44,969 nt of DNA, taken from an uncultured Bacteroidales bacterium. GTDB lineage: Bacteria; Bacteroidota; Bacteroidia; Bacteroidales; Paludibacteraceae. The DNA is taken from contig CADBZO010000002.1 in NCBI GenBank assembly GCA_902799185.1, forward strand, positions 1 through 44,969, written 5' to 3'. The notes beneath the pieces were generated by a model. That model searched no databases. It was not told where the DNA came from and saw only the letters and a list, made by a program, of their open reading frames with translations. Positions within the stretch are counted from its first letter, which is position 1. Each line of letters opens with the position of its first letter. The position numbers and the translations under genes were made by a program. Shown here piece by piece: positions 23,231 to 30,050 of this stretch.

Positions 23231-24577
23231 TTAGTTCAGCCGCTTGCCGGTTACTTTCAGGTCTCCCAGTTGGAGGTATTTCTTGCCTTGCGGCTTGCCG
23301 TTGGAGTCATACCACGGCAGGATACGCAGGTGGAGCGTCTGTCCGGCGGGAACGAGGATCGGTTGGTCCAGACGGATGAGGATCTCTTTGTTTTTTCGCA
23401 GCGCCGTATTCTCATAGATAGTAGTCACGCCGCTGAACGCCTCGCCGAAGCCGTAGTTGATATGGATATTCATGCCTTCGCCGCCTACGGCTTTGACAGG
23501 AAGGGTGATTGTCTCGATGACGAGGCCTTTCTTCTTCTCTGCGGCGATGGTATATTCGATATAGCGGTTGGCTACCTCGTCTATCTCTCCTGCCGGCCAT
23601 AGACCGCCTGTGGCAATATAGCCTTTCTTCCCGAGCTCCATATTCTGTAAATTGTGAATTGTAAATTGTGAATCGAACGGCGTTCCCTTGGCGGCGAAGG
23701 CGGCTTTTTTGCCGGCGTCCTCTATTTTCTGCGCATAGGCGGTGTACTGCTCTTTGGTGGGGAAGAGGGTCCATGCTTGCAGTTCGGCGAGCTCCGGAGA
23801 CTGGCTGAGGAGTTCGTAGGCGAGCGAAGCGACAGCCATACCGCCGGCGGCGGAGGTATGCGTCTTGTCGCCGCAGTTGAAATAGTTAGCCATGCAGAAC
23901 TCCCGGCCGGCTTGCTCGAAAGCCTCCCGGCTCCGCGCGGTCATGTCCAGAAACGGCACGCTCATCTCTTCCGCTACTTCGCGCATGCAGCGTACATAGT
24001 CTTTGTCCTTCGTACTTTGTCCATTGTCCCTTTGTAACTTGTGTTGTCCTTCGTCATTGATCTTGCCGTCCTTTCCGAAATATGCGCGGCAGATAGGTGA
24101 CATTAGAACAGGCGTCACCCCCATCTCCCGTGCTTCACGGATATACCGGCGGAGGTAAGCCTTATAGGTGGTGTTGGGCTCCGTACCGCGCATGTCAGTG
24201 AGTGTATCTTTGCCTTCGGCGCGCAACTGCGCGTTCTCTACATACACATCCTCGCCCTTGCATTTCTCGTCGTTATGGGCGAACTGGATGATGAGGTAGT
24301 CGCCGGCGTGCATCTGACTTTTGACGGATGGCCAGAGGTTGTCTGTCTCGTAGAACGTACGCGTGCTGGCACCGCTCTTGCCGCGGTTGTTGACCGTCAC
24401 CGAGTCGGCGTTGAAGAACGCCTGCAGATACATTCCCCAGCCGCGTTTGGGCGTTGCAGCAGGTTTGTACTCGCTCATGGTGCTGTCTCCGATGGTGTGA
24501 ACTTTACGCGGTGCGGCGGTAAGCGGCAAAGCCATCAAGGACAATGTACAAAGGAAGAAAAAATTGTGTTTTGACAT
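23231..24577 (-). CDS. SGNH-hydrolase, rhamnogalacturonan acetylesterase-like
   Basis: Secreted carbohydrate esterase of 448 residues that probably removes acetyl groups from pectic rhamnogalacturonan (CE12-like). Signal peptide MSKHNFFFLCTLSLMALPLTAA. Catalytic blocks: IGDSTMSEY (Ser32), block II NRGKSGAST, block III IIQFAHND, and the Asp/His block GDKTHTSAAGG. A C-terminal beta-rich region of about 150 residues follows the esterase fold. Two loop stretches are repeat-derived: RDNGQSTKDKDYV and SQFTIHNLQNMEL. The start at 24577 is chosen for the signal peptide. It follows the unrecognised small gene by 14 bases. Confidence 0.85.
   Translation of the reverse strand: MSKHNFFFLCTLSLMALPLTAAPRKVHTIGDSTMSEYKPAATPKRGWGMYLQAFFNADSVTVNNRGKSGASTRTFYETDNLWPSVKSQMHAGDYLIIQFAHNDEKCKGEDVYVENAQLRAEGKDTLTDMRGTEPNTTYKAYLRRYIREAREMGVTPVLMSPICRAYFGKDGKINDEGQHKLQRDNGQSTKDKDYVRCMREVAEEMSVPFLDMTARSREAFEQAGREFCMANYFNCGDKTHTSAAGGMAVASLAYELLSQSPELAELQAWTLFPTKEQYTAYAQKIEDAGKKAAFAAKGTPFDSQFTIHNLQNMELGKKGYIATGGLWPAGEIDEVANRYIEYTIAAEKKKGLVIETITLPVKAVGGEGMNIHINYGFGEAFSGVTTIYENTALRKNKEILIRLDQPILVPAGQTLHLRILPWYDSNGKPQGKKYLQLGDLKVTGKRLN
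23646..23673. repeat. Heptamer array inside the esterase gene
   Basis: 7-bp units AATTGTG and AATTGTA on the plus strand, read on the coding strand as SQFTIHNLQN between the esterase core and its C-terminal region. Confidence 0.8.
23997..24048. repeat. Second heptamer-type repeat inside the esterase gene
   Basis: A CTTTGTC/CATTGTC series with 7-bp period (CTTTGTC, CTTCGTA, CTTTGTC, CATTGTC). The coding strand reads a charged loop ending in NGQSTKDKDY. Confidence 0.65.
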
Positions 24578-24591
24578 AAAAGTATCTGTTT

Positions 24592-24999
24592 TTAAGGTTG
24601 TACGAAAGGGTGAGAGAGTTTGTACTCGTGGAGGAGGGAGTTGAATTTCCATGCCCGGAGGGTAGAATAGGCCTTACCGTTGGAGGCGATATGTTTTGCC
24701 GCTTCGTAATCCGCTTCCATTTGTGCTTTGGAATCAGGGTTGTTGAGAATAAGTTTGAGTTGGGTATTCGCCGCTTTGAAAGCCGTGGAGTTCCATTTCT
24801 GGCGTGGCGACTGGTTCTTTTGGTAGTTTTCAACTCGCTCACGGTAGAATGTTTTGCCTGTTTTCTTGGACTGATAGAAATAGCCGTCACTCCGGCCATA
24901 AGGCTTTCCGTGAATCTCATCAATAGAGGCTGCAGGAACAACTTGTGACATAAGATTTTGGTTGTTTTGGGGTCTAATCCCCGGTTTAACATCATTCAT
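24592..24999 (-). CDS. Unrecognised small basic protein
   Basis: About 135 residues if translation starts at the ATG at 24999 (MNDVKPGIRPQNNQ), or 119 from the ATG at 24951 (MSQVVPAAS). The frame stays open to 25086, but that part overlaps the promoter and the repeated leader. The protein is hydrophilic, rich in Lys, Asn and Tyr, with no signal or membrane segment. The most distinctive stretch is GKPYGRSDGYFYQSKKTGKT followed by a helical ANTQLKLILNNPDSKAQME. No family recognised. It has a good promoter and five 11-bp repeats in its leader, and the esterase gene follows 14 bases later. Confidence 0.7.
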   Translation of the reverse strand: MNDVKPGIRPQNNQNLMSQVVPAASIDEIHGKPYGRSDGYFYQSKKTGKTFYRERVENYQKNQSPRQKWNSTAFKAANTQLKLILNNPDSKAQMEADYEAAKHIASNGKAYSTLRAWKFNSLLHEYKLSHPFVQP

Positions 25000-25010
25000 A
25001 CGTAGGCTAC

Positions 25011-25065
25011 GACTGTCGTTCGACCGTCGTTTGACCGTCGTTTGACCGTCGTTCGACTGTCGTAA
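25011..25065. repeat. Five 11-bp tandem repeats in the leader of the small gene
   Basis: Units GACTGTCGTTC, GACCGTCGTTT (twice), GACCGTCGTTC and GACTGTCGTAA run end to end between the predicted transcription start and the ATG at 24999. The spacing is one turn of B-DNA, and the outer units share GACTGTCGT while the inner ones share GACCGTCGTT. Confidence 0.85.
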
Positions 25066-25083
25066 ATGCCACGAAATTTTGTA

Positions 25084-25114
25084 CAAAGATACAACAAAAA
25101 TTGCACATATGCAA
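25084..25114 (-). promoter_or_regulatory. Promoter of the small gene and esterase
   Basis: Minus strand: TTG (25112-25114) extended as TTGCATATG, 20 bases, TATCTTTG (25084-25091). Its -33 element is the first part of the long mosaic repeat. Confidence 0.85.
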
Positions 25115-25408
25115 GAGGGAGAGGGGATTTTTTGGGTTTTTTCTGGAATATCCGGAAGATCAGGAGCGCGAAGGCTATGCCGGAAGATCAGGAGCGCGAA
25201 GGCTATACAGGATGTCGGGATTCAATCCCGACGCAATGGAAAAAGTATTCGCCGCTCTGACGTGCGGCGCACCAGACAAAGAGAAGCCGGCATCCGATGC
25301 CGGAGAAAAGAGGAAAGAGGGCGAAAGAAAGGAATCCCGCTCGCGGAACTCGCGGGCACAGGACACCGGGGCGACTATTCGGCAACAGAGATGCCGGGCA
25401 CAGGACCC
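25107..25408. repeat. Mosaic hairpin-rich repeat, copy 1 (beside hipA)
   Basis: About 300 bp in direct orientation to 27168-27660. In order: ATATGCAAGAGGGAGAGGGG; a 28-bp tandem duplication (25152-25207); hairpin 1 GTCGGGATT-C-AATCCCGAC (25214-25232); hairpin 2 CGCCGC/GCGGCG (25250-25269); hairpin 3 CCGGCAT-CCG-ATGCCGG (25287-25303); a purine-rich stretch; hairpin 4 CCCGC/GCGGG (25336-25356); and one 42-bp unit (25356-25397). From 25409 to 25515 no gene or repeat is seen. Confidence 0.9.
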
Positions 25409-25515
25409 AACACGCCGCCGATCCCGATGTCCTTGCTGCGAACCATTAGACGGTGGAACGCATAGGACATATCTTCGCTAAAACGATAGTCTTCTAACAT
25501 AATCGGGTACAAAAT

Positions 25516-26751
25516 TTATTCTACTCTGAATGCCGGTGCCATTAGTTCTTGTTCTTCGCGGGGGATGCGGTAGTGCATAGCCCATTTGCGCCAATCAGCC
25601 ACATGCCGTTTGATGGAATCAACGATTTGAGCAGATTCAGCAGCATCAATACCGAAGTACGGAGCGACATCAGTAGCCAGCTCAAAATCCAAAGCATTGG
25701 AATGTTCGTCAATATTAAGGCTTAATCCGGTGCCGTAATACATAGGATTTAAATCATAGGCGGGCGCAAGTCTCCAACCATTTCCAGAGAGCAGAAAGCC
25801 ATGATTGCGCAGGTGGTCGTCGCAGTTGCTGATGGCGATATTAAAGACCAGCCGTTTCCATAGTTCCTCTAAGTCTTTTTGCGCCTGGCAACTATTGCGT
25901 GCAATCCACTCGGCGAGCTCCAGATACGAGCACCCATCCGTATGACCGTCATGGTAGCCGAGCATAGTCATCGCAGATGTGAAATGAATACGTTTGTTGT
26001 CTTGCGTGCGATCAAAGCGGCGGGTAAGGAATGACGCGTGTTGATTGAACCGGATGCAATCAAAATCGGCGACAGTAAGGCCGCAAGCACGGGCTAATTG
26101 CATCGCAACCGCTTCCCATGCTCCTATATCTTGCCGATCGCTTCGACTCGTGAATTTGGCTATCCACAAGGAGCCATCCGGTGCTTGCACATTTGCTTTC
26201 GGTCTTGCTCCTCCTAACGAAGAACCGGGGGCTAATAAGATTTGCAGCCATTTGCGCATATTGGGGTCATCATCGTTTTCCAGATGCAAGCTGGCTTGTT
26301 CCAGTTCGCGCAGGGAAGTGAAAGGCGGTGTCGTATATTGCGAATCATCATCAAGAAACGGACCATTCAAATCTGTTTTCAGGCGTAGCGCACCCATACG
26401 CGTGCTATCACAAACTCCTAAGAGGAAGTCACTTTCCATGAGTGTTTTCCGAGGGCGTTGCTCATCTTTTGAGTGAATGGACTCTCTGCGTTCAAGCAAC
26501 ACTCGCCCCCATCTATCCGGAGCGGAGTCTGTGAAAATACCAAAGTTGGCCTTGTCATCCGCCAAGAACTGCCGTCCCCTGAACAACTGCAAATCCGGGT
26601 CTAACAAACGGCAATATGGAGTCTGTAACCACTCGGGCTCAAACTCAAACGAGAATATCTCCTTTCCACGTGAAGGTTGCGCAAACAGACGCCCCATTAG
26701 AACGGGCGTCTCTACGCGGAAATCGTCAAAATAGATGTATATCGTTTGCAT
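25516..26751 (-). CDS. hipA: HipA-family toxin (serine/threonine kinase)
   Basis: Type II toxin of 411 residues. HipA kinases of known function phosphorylate aminoacyl-tRNA synthetases and arrest growth. It has the N-terminal HipA couple domain (residues 1 to about 110) and then the kinase: glycine-rich loop LAPGSSLGGARPKANV, lysine in LWIAKFTSR, catalytic ISNCDDHLRNHGFLL and metal-binding APAYDLNP. It is full length, not split. It starts 3 bases after hipB, so the pair is a single operon with antitoxin first. The whole module sits between two long direct repeats. Confidence 0.95.
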   Translation of the reverse strand: MQTIYIYFDDFRVETPVLMGRLFAQPSRGKEIFSFEFEPEWLQTPYCRLLDPDLQLFRGRQFLADDKANFGIFTDSAPDRWGRVLLERRESIHSKDEQRPRKTLMESDFLLGVCDSTRMGALRLKTDLNGPFLDDDSQYTTPPFTSLRELEQASLHLENDDDPNMRKWLQILLAPGSSLGGARPKANVQAPDGSLWIAKFTSRSDRQDIGAWEAVAMQLARACGLTVADFDCIRFNQHASFLTRRFDRTQDNKRIHFTSAMTMLGYHDGHTDGCSYLELAEWIARNSCQAQKDLEELWKRLVFNIAISNCDDHLRNHGFLLSGNGWRLAPAYDLNPMYYGTGLSLNIDEHSNALDFELATDVAPYFGIDAAESAQIVDSIKRHVADWRKWAMHYRIPREEQELMAPAFRVE

Positions 26752-26754
26752 AGA

Positions 26755-27060
26755 TTATTTGGCTTTGGTCACGCGTTTAGAGATCGTTAGCCCTGCGTCT
26801 TGTAGTTTGCGGCCGAGGATATCATCTTGCGCAACGGAATGCAAATCCTCTTCCAAACCGAGCACTATGAGCACACGCAGGTAATAGCCTATCGCCACTC
26901 CCTCATCGCCGTTCTCTATCTTGATAAGGGTGTTGCGCGCTATACCGGCTCTTTCCGCCACTTGTTCGGAAGGCAAATTACGCCGTAACCGAGCCAAACG
27001 GATGTTTTCTCCTAAATCATGAAGTAGTCTTTCGTGCTTAGGCAATAGTGCTCTTTTCAT
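26755..27060 (-). CDS. hipB: HipB-type antitoxin, XRE-family DNA-binding protein
   Basis: 101 residues with a helix-turn-helix at about 15-70 (NIRLARLRRNLPSEQVAERAG, followed by IARNTLIKIENGDEG), the XRE family pattern. It should neutralise the adjacent HipA kinase and repress its own promoter. A basic C-terminal tail (LTISKRVTKAK) may contact HipA or DNA. Upstream are two TGCGCA boxes 20 bases apart on either side of the -7 element, which could be the operator. Confidence 0.92.
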   Translation of the reverse strand: MKRALLPKHERLLHDLGENIRLARLRRNLPSEQVAERAGIARNTLIKIENGDEGVAIGYYLRVLIVLGLEEDLHSVAQDDILGRKLQDAGLTISKRVTKAK

Positions 27061-27090
27061 ACGTGTATTTGTGCTTAATGTTCAAAATTC

Positions 27091-27125
27091 TGCGCAAAGG
27101 TACAACTTTTTGCGCATATATGCAA
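27091..27125 (-). promoter_or_regulatory. Promoter and possible operator of hipBA
   Basis: Minus strand: TTG (27123-27125) extended as TTGCATATA, 20 bases, TACCTTTG (27095-27102). Two TGCGCA palindromes at 27091-27096 and 27111-27116 overlap the promoter and are spaced 20 bases start to start; candidate HipB sites. Confidence 0.8.
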
Positions 27126-27167
27126 ACATTTAAGCGAAAAAATGTGATTAGAGAGTGTTTTTTTGAG

Positions 27168-27660
27168 ATATGCAAGAGGGAGAGGGGATTTTTTCGGTTT
27201 TTTCTGGAAAATCCGGAAGATCAGGAGCGCGAAGGCTATACAGGAAAATCAGGAGCGCGAAGGCTATACCGGATGTCGGGATTCAATCCCGACGCAATGG
27301 ACAAAGTATTCGCCGCTCTGACGTGCGGCGCACCCGACAAAGAGAGGCCGGCATCCGATGCCGGGGAAAAAAGAAAGGGGCAAAAGAAAGGGGCAAAAGA
27401 AAGGGGCGAAAGAAAGGAATCCCGCTCGCGGAACTCGCGGGCACAGGACACCGGGGGCGACTATTCGGCAACAGAGATGCCGGGCACAGGGCACCGGGGG
27501 CGACTATTCGGCAACAGAGATGCCGGGCACAGGACACCGGGGGTGACTATTCGGCAACAGAGATGCCGAACACAGGACCCTAAGGGCGACTATTCGGCAA
27601 CGGAGATGCCGAACACAGGACACCGGGGCGACTATTCGGCAACGGAGATGCCGGGCACAG
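27168..27660. repeat. Mosaic hairpin-rich repeat, copy 2 (upstream of hipB)
   Basis: Same order as copy 1 at 25107-25408, with hairpins 1-3 identical in sequence. It is longer because three tandem tracts are expanded or altered: a 28-bp unit, a 13-bp purine-rich unit (GAAAGGGGCAAAA, about 3.5 copies near 27370-27418), and the 43-bp array. No convincing gene lies in 27061-27684. Confidence 0.9.
27441..27654. repeat. Five tandem 42-43-bp units
   Basis: Units start at 27441, 27484, 27527, 27570 and 27613. Each reads GCACAGGACACCGGGGGCGA and then CTATTCGGCAACAGAGATGCCGG with few changes. CGGCA/TGCCG forms a small hairpin in each. Units are contiguous with no spacers. Copy 1 of the mosaic repeat has only one full unit. 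Confidence 0.93.
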
Positions 27661-27684
27661 CATGCCAGAAGCAAAAATGCAAAA

Positions 27685-28707
27685 TTATAGCAACACGCGG
27701 TTGAACTCTTTGGGAACAGGGGACTCGAAGCGGACTTTCTTCTCTGTCACGGGGTGGATGAACTCCAGCACCTTGGCATGTAGGCAGAGGCGGTCAATAG
27801 GGGACGACTCATTACCGTGGCCGTACTTGCGGTCGCCGACGACGGGGCAGCCCTTGGAAGCAAGATGCACGCGGATTTGGTTGGTGCGGCCGGTCTCGAG
27901 ATGCAATTCCACGAGGGAATAAGAAACCCCTCCCGCAGGGAGTTCTACGGACGGCCACCGGCTGTCCGATCGAGCAGAGCTCTTCACCCGCACAAGGGAG
28001 GAGAAGTGTTTGCTGCCGGGTTCCCTCCCTTGAGGGGAGGGTTGGGTTGGGGTTGTTGAGGTTTTCAGCACCTTGTAATTGGTGATGGCGATGTCGCCGC
28101 CGTCATCGACGGGGGAGGAATAGACGACGGCATTGCGTTTGTCTTCGGTGAGCCAGGTGGTGATCTTGCCTTCGCGGGGTTCGAGGACTCCTTCGGCAAG
28201 GGCTATATAGGTACGGTCGGTGACGAGTTCGCGCCAGTAGGTCCGCATATAATGCTGTAGCTCCTCGGAACGGGCGAAGACGAGCAGTCCGGAGGTCTCA
28301 CGGTCGAGTCGGTGCACGACGTATATGTTCGCACGCGCGTTCTGTTTTTTTACGTACGCGCGTAGGATGGACATGACGGTTGTCTCGCGGCTGCCGGGGG
28401 TGGTAGCTACGGTAAGGAGTCCGGGCTGTTTGTTGACGACGATGAGGTCATCGTCCTCATAGACGATCTTGAGTTTAGGGTGGGTGAGTTGGGCGTTTCC
28501 GCGTCCGGAAGAGACGGTGACGGTGTCGCCCGGTTTGAGGGCGAAGTCATGCCTTGTCTGAATGGCAGCGCCCACTTTGACGCGGCGCTGGCCGAGCAAC
28601 TGTTTGACGGATGATTTGGCCATGCCACCCATCTTGGCGATGAGGAAATCCATTAACTGCGCGGGTTCAGCGACTTTTAATACGGTGTCTTGTTTTCGTT
28701 TGATCAT
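27685..28707 (-). CDS. RluA-family pseudouridine synthase
   Basis: Converts uridine to pseudouridine in rRNA or tRNA; the exact site is unknown. 340 residues. The N-terminal S4-like RNA-binding region is about 15-75. The catalytic motif HRLDRETSGLLVF carries the Asp nucleophile, and GRTNQIRVHLASKGCPVVGD is the second family block. A roughly 45-residue insertion (from KTSTTPTQPSPQGREPGS onward) breaks the catalytic domain before YSLVELHLETG and includes a GC palindrome. The ATG at 28707 (MIKRKQDTVLK) is preferred to an upstream one at 28749. Confidence 0.93.
   Translation of the reverse strand: MIKRKQDTVLKVAEPAQLMDFLIAKMGGMAKSSVKQLLGQRRVKVGAAIQTRHDFALKPGDTVTVSSGRGNAQLTHPKLKIVYEDDDLIVVNKQPGLLTVATTPGSRETTVMSILRAYVKKQNARANIYVVHRLDRETSGLLVFARSEELQHYMRTYWRELVTDRTYIALAEGVLEPREGKITTWLTEDKRNAVVYSSPVDDGGDIAITNYKVLKTSTTPTQPSPQGREPGSKHFSSLVRVKSSARSDSRWPSVELPAGGVSYSLVELHLETGRTNQIRVHLASKGCPVVGDRKYGHGNESSPIDRLCLHAKVLEFIHPVTEKKVRFESPVPKEFNRVLL
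28010..28060. repeat. GC palindrome inside the RluA-family gene
   Basis: On the coding strand CCCTCCCCTCAAGGGAGGG (28023-28041) reads as PSPQGR in frame; related to the element in pnuC. Confidence 0.7.
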
Positions 28708-28761
28708 AAGGAAACTCTTGTCTCGGCATGTATGCCGAGGGTTAAACAAAATAGTTGCTCG

Positions 28762-29538
28762 TTATTCATTACAAATGCGTTTGAGCCAGCCGTAGTTTTC
28801 GGGTCTGGTGGCTTTGATCCACGCGATGCCAGCCATGGAGTTGATGACCAGGAAGAACGTGAAGAGGACAATAGAGAAGATATTGCCGACAATAATGAAT
28901 AATCCTATACCGGCAATGCTGTATATAAACCAATAGATCCAGGAGTCCGTTTTACGGTAAATGAGCCAGTAGTTAGCCAGGAAAGAGGAAGAGATGAGGA
29001 GACCGTTGAGGAGTAACTGAGAAGCTCCCTCTCCTTGGGAGAGGGTAGGGGTGAGGTGTGTCATTATCAGGAAGTCGCCGGCGGTGATGGCGATGAGTAG
29101 CGCGACAGACAGAATAAGGCGGGGTGTGTCAAGGAACTTGGGTTCAAAGGATGCCCCGCCGTCGTCTTTCGACCGGCTCCATTTGTAAATCGACATCATC
29201 TGGAAGGGGACGAAGACAAAGAAATAGAGGAAGGTGCTGTCAAACTGTCCCTGGAGCAGAAACTGTATGCCCAAAAGGACAGACATGATTATTCCGGCGT
29301 AGAATCCGGTGTAGTTTTTCGGGTCCCGTATAGTCAGTATATACGCCACGCCGATGACGGAGGCGGGAATACCGACAAGCCAGGCGGGGTCGTGCCACTT
29401 CAATAATTGAGAATTGAGAATTGAGAATTGAGAATTAAGAATCCATTCTGCAAGCCAGAGGAGACCCATAAGAGCTCCGAAAAGGATGATAGAGATGAGG
29501 GTGTTGCGGCCGAGGGCGCGCCATAAGATGCTTTGCAT
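28762..29538 (-). CDS. PnuC-like nicotinamide riboside transporter
   Basis: Membrane protein of 258 residues with seven or eight hydrophobic segments. The segment ANYWLIYRKTDSWIYWFIYS, then FFLVINSMAGIAWIKA, fits the PnuC pattern of a Lys/Asp/Trp-rich loop before the last helices. This suggests vitamin B3 ribonucleoside uptake for NAD synthesis. Two loops are repeat-derived: ILNSQFSILNSQLLKW early, and LTPTLSQGEGASQ later. The gene ends 54 bases before the RluA-family start. PnuC assignment rests on overall shape and the last helices. Confidence 0.7.
   Translation of the reverse strand: MQSILWRALGRNTLISIILFGALMGLLWLAEWILNSQFSILNSQLLKWHDPAWLVGIPASVIGVAYILTIRDPKNYTGFYAGIIMSVLLGIQFLLQGQFDSTFLYFFVFVPFQMMSIYKWSRSKDDGGASFEPKFLDTPRLILSVALLIAITAGDFLIMTHLTPTLSQGEGASQLLLNGLLISSSFLANYWLIYRKTDSWIYWFIYSIAGIGLFIIVGNIFSIVLFTFFLVINSMAGIAWIKATRPENYGWLKRICNE
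29020..29055. repeat. GC palindrome inside the pnuC-like gene
   Basis: CCCTCTCC-TT-G-GGAGAGGG at 29027-29045. On the coding strand it reads LTPTLSQGEGAS, in frame, in a loop between membrane segments. Confidence 0.75.
29403..29441. repeat. Heptamer array AATTCTC inside the pnuC-like gene
   Basis: About five 7-bp units, identical in type and coding orientation to those in prmC (5410-5445). It reads ILNSQFSILNSQ just after the first membrane segment. Confidence 0.9.
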
Positions 29539-29560
29539 GGTGATTGAAATTAAAAAATTA

Positions 29561-29585
29561 AAATTACGAATTACGAATTACGAAT
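29561..29585. repeat. Heptamer array AATTACG upstream of the pnuC-like gene
   Basis: Three tandem AATTACG units preceded by AT-rich sequence, in the gap between the L31 terminator and the pnuC-like start. No promoter of the usual form was found here. Confidence 0.8.
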
Positions 29586-29645
29586 GAAAAATGAATATCT
29601 TGATGAATATCTTGTGAGGAGGGTGGATGATAGCGTCATAAAATC

Positions 29646-29684
29646 ATAAAAAGAACACGGGCGGGCAAGCCTGCCCGCCCGTGT
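29646..29684 (-). terminator. Rho-independent terminator of the S6-S18-L9-L31 run
   Basis: A perfect 13-bp GC-rich stem ACACGGGCGGGCA (29655-29667) with TGCCCGCCCGTGT (29672-29684), and a T-rich tail on the minus strand. It lies 14 bases past the L31 stop. Confidence 0.9.
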
Positions 29685-29697
29685 GGAAGCGCAAGAA

Positions 29698-29952
29698 TTA
29701 CTTGCGGTTGCGGTTGCCGTAGCGAGACATGAACTTGTCCACACGACCGGCGGTGTCCACCAGCTTCGATTTGCCGGTATAGAACGGGTGACTCGTGTTC
29801 GAGATTTCCAGCTTGATCAGCGGATACTGAACGCCATCGATTTCGATGGTGTCCTTCGTAGCGGCCGTAGAACGGCTGAAGAACTGAGTACCGTCAGACA
29901 TATCTTTGAAAACTACTACGCGGTAGTTATCAGGATGAATTCCTTTTTTCAT
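29698..29952 (-). CDS. rpmE2: 50S ribosomal protein L31, type B
   Basis: 84 residues, normal for type B L31. [20 protein letters not shown] and [20 protein letters not shown] are characteristic, and the zinc-binding cysteines of type A L31 are absent. It should act in the intersubunit bridge of the ribosome without needing zinc. It lies 98 bases after rplI, with strong hairpins in the spacer that may control it. Confidence 0.96.
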   Translation of the reverse strand: MKKGIHPDNYRVVVFKDMSDGTQFFSRSTAATKDTIEIDGVQYPLIKLEISNTSHPFYTGKSKLVDTAGRVDKFMSRYGNRNRK

Positions 29953-30016
29953 AAAAATCTACGATTTTTCTGGAGCTTCGGCTTCGTCGAGCTGTGTAAG
30001 CGAGCTTACGCTCGAC
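29953..30016 (-). promoter_or_regulatory. Hairpins in the L31 leader (candidate autoregulatory element)
   Basis: Minus strand, in order: GTCGAGC/GCTCGAC (29986-29992 with 30010-30016) enclosing GTAAG-CGAG-CTTAC (29996-30009), and then AAAAATC-GTA-GATTTTT (29953-29969) touching the L31 ATG. L31 genes in other phyla have autoregulatory leaders; that this is one is inference. Confidence 0.5.
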
Positions 30017-30050
30017 TTGCACGAACCTTCATAATTAATACTCTAGTTAA

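Noticed and set aside
27441-27654. The 43-bp array as a CRISPR
   Set aside because: Units are contiguous with no unique spacers, and no cas gene is in the window.
25107-27660. hipBA and its flanking repeats as a composite transposon
   Set aside because: No transposase, no terminal inverted repeats and no target-site duplication could be seen.
27048-27704. An Arg-rich protein encoded across the mosaic repeat, starting MQEGEGIF in both copies
   Set aside because: Most differences between the copies change residues while the hairpins stay identical, the lengths differ, and one reading starts inside the hipB promoter. Conserved structure, not protein, is the simpler reading.
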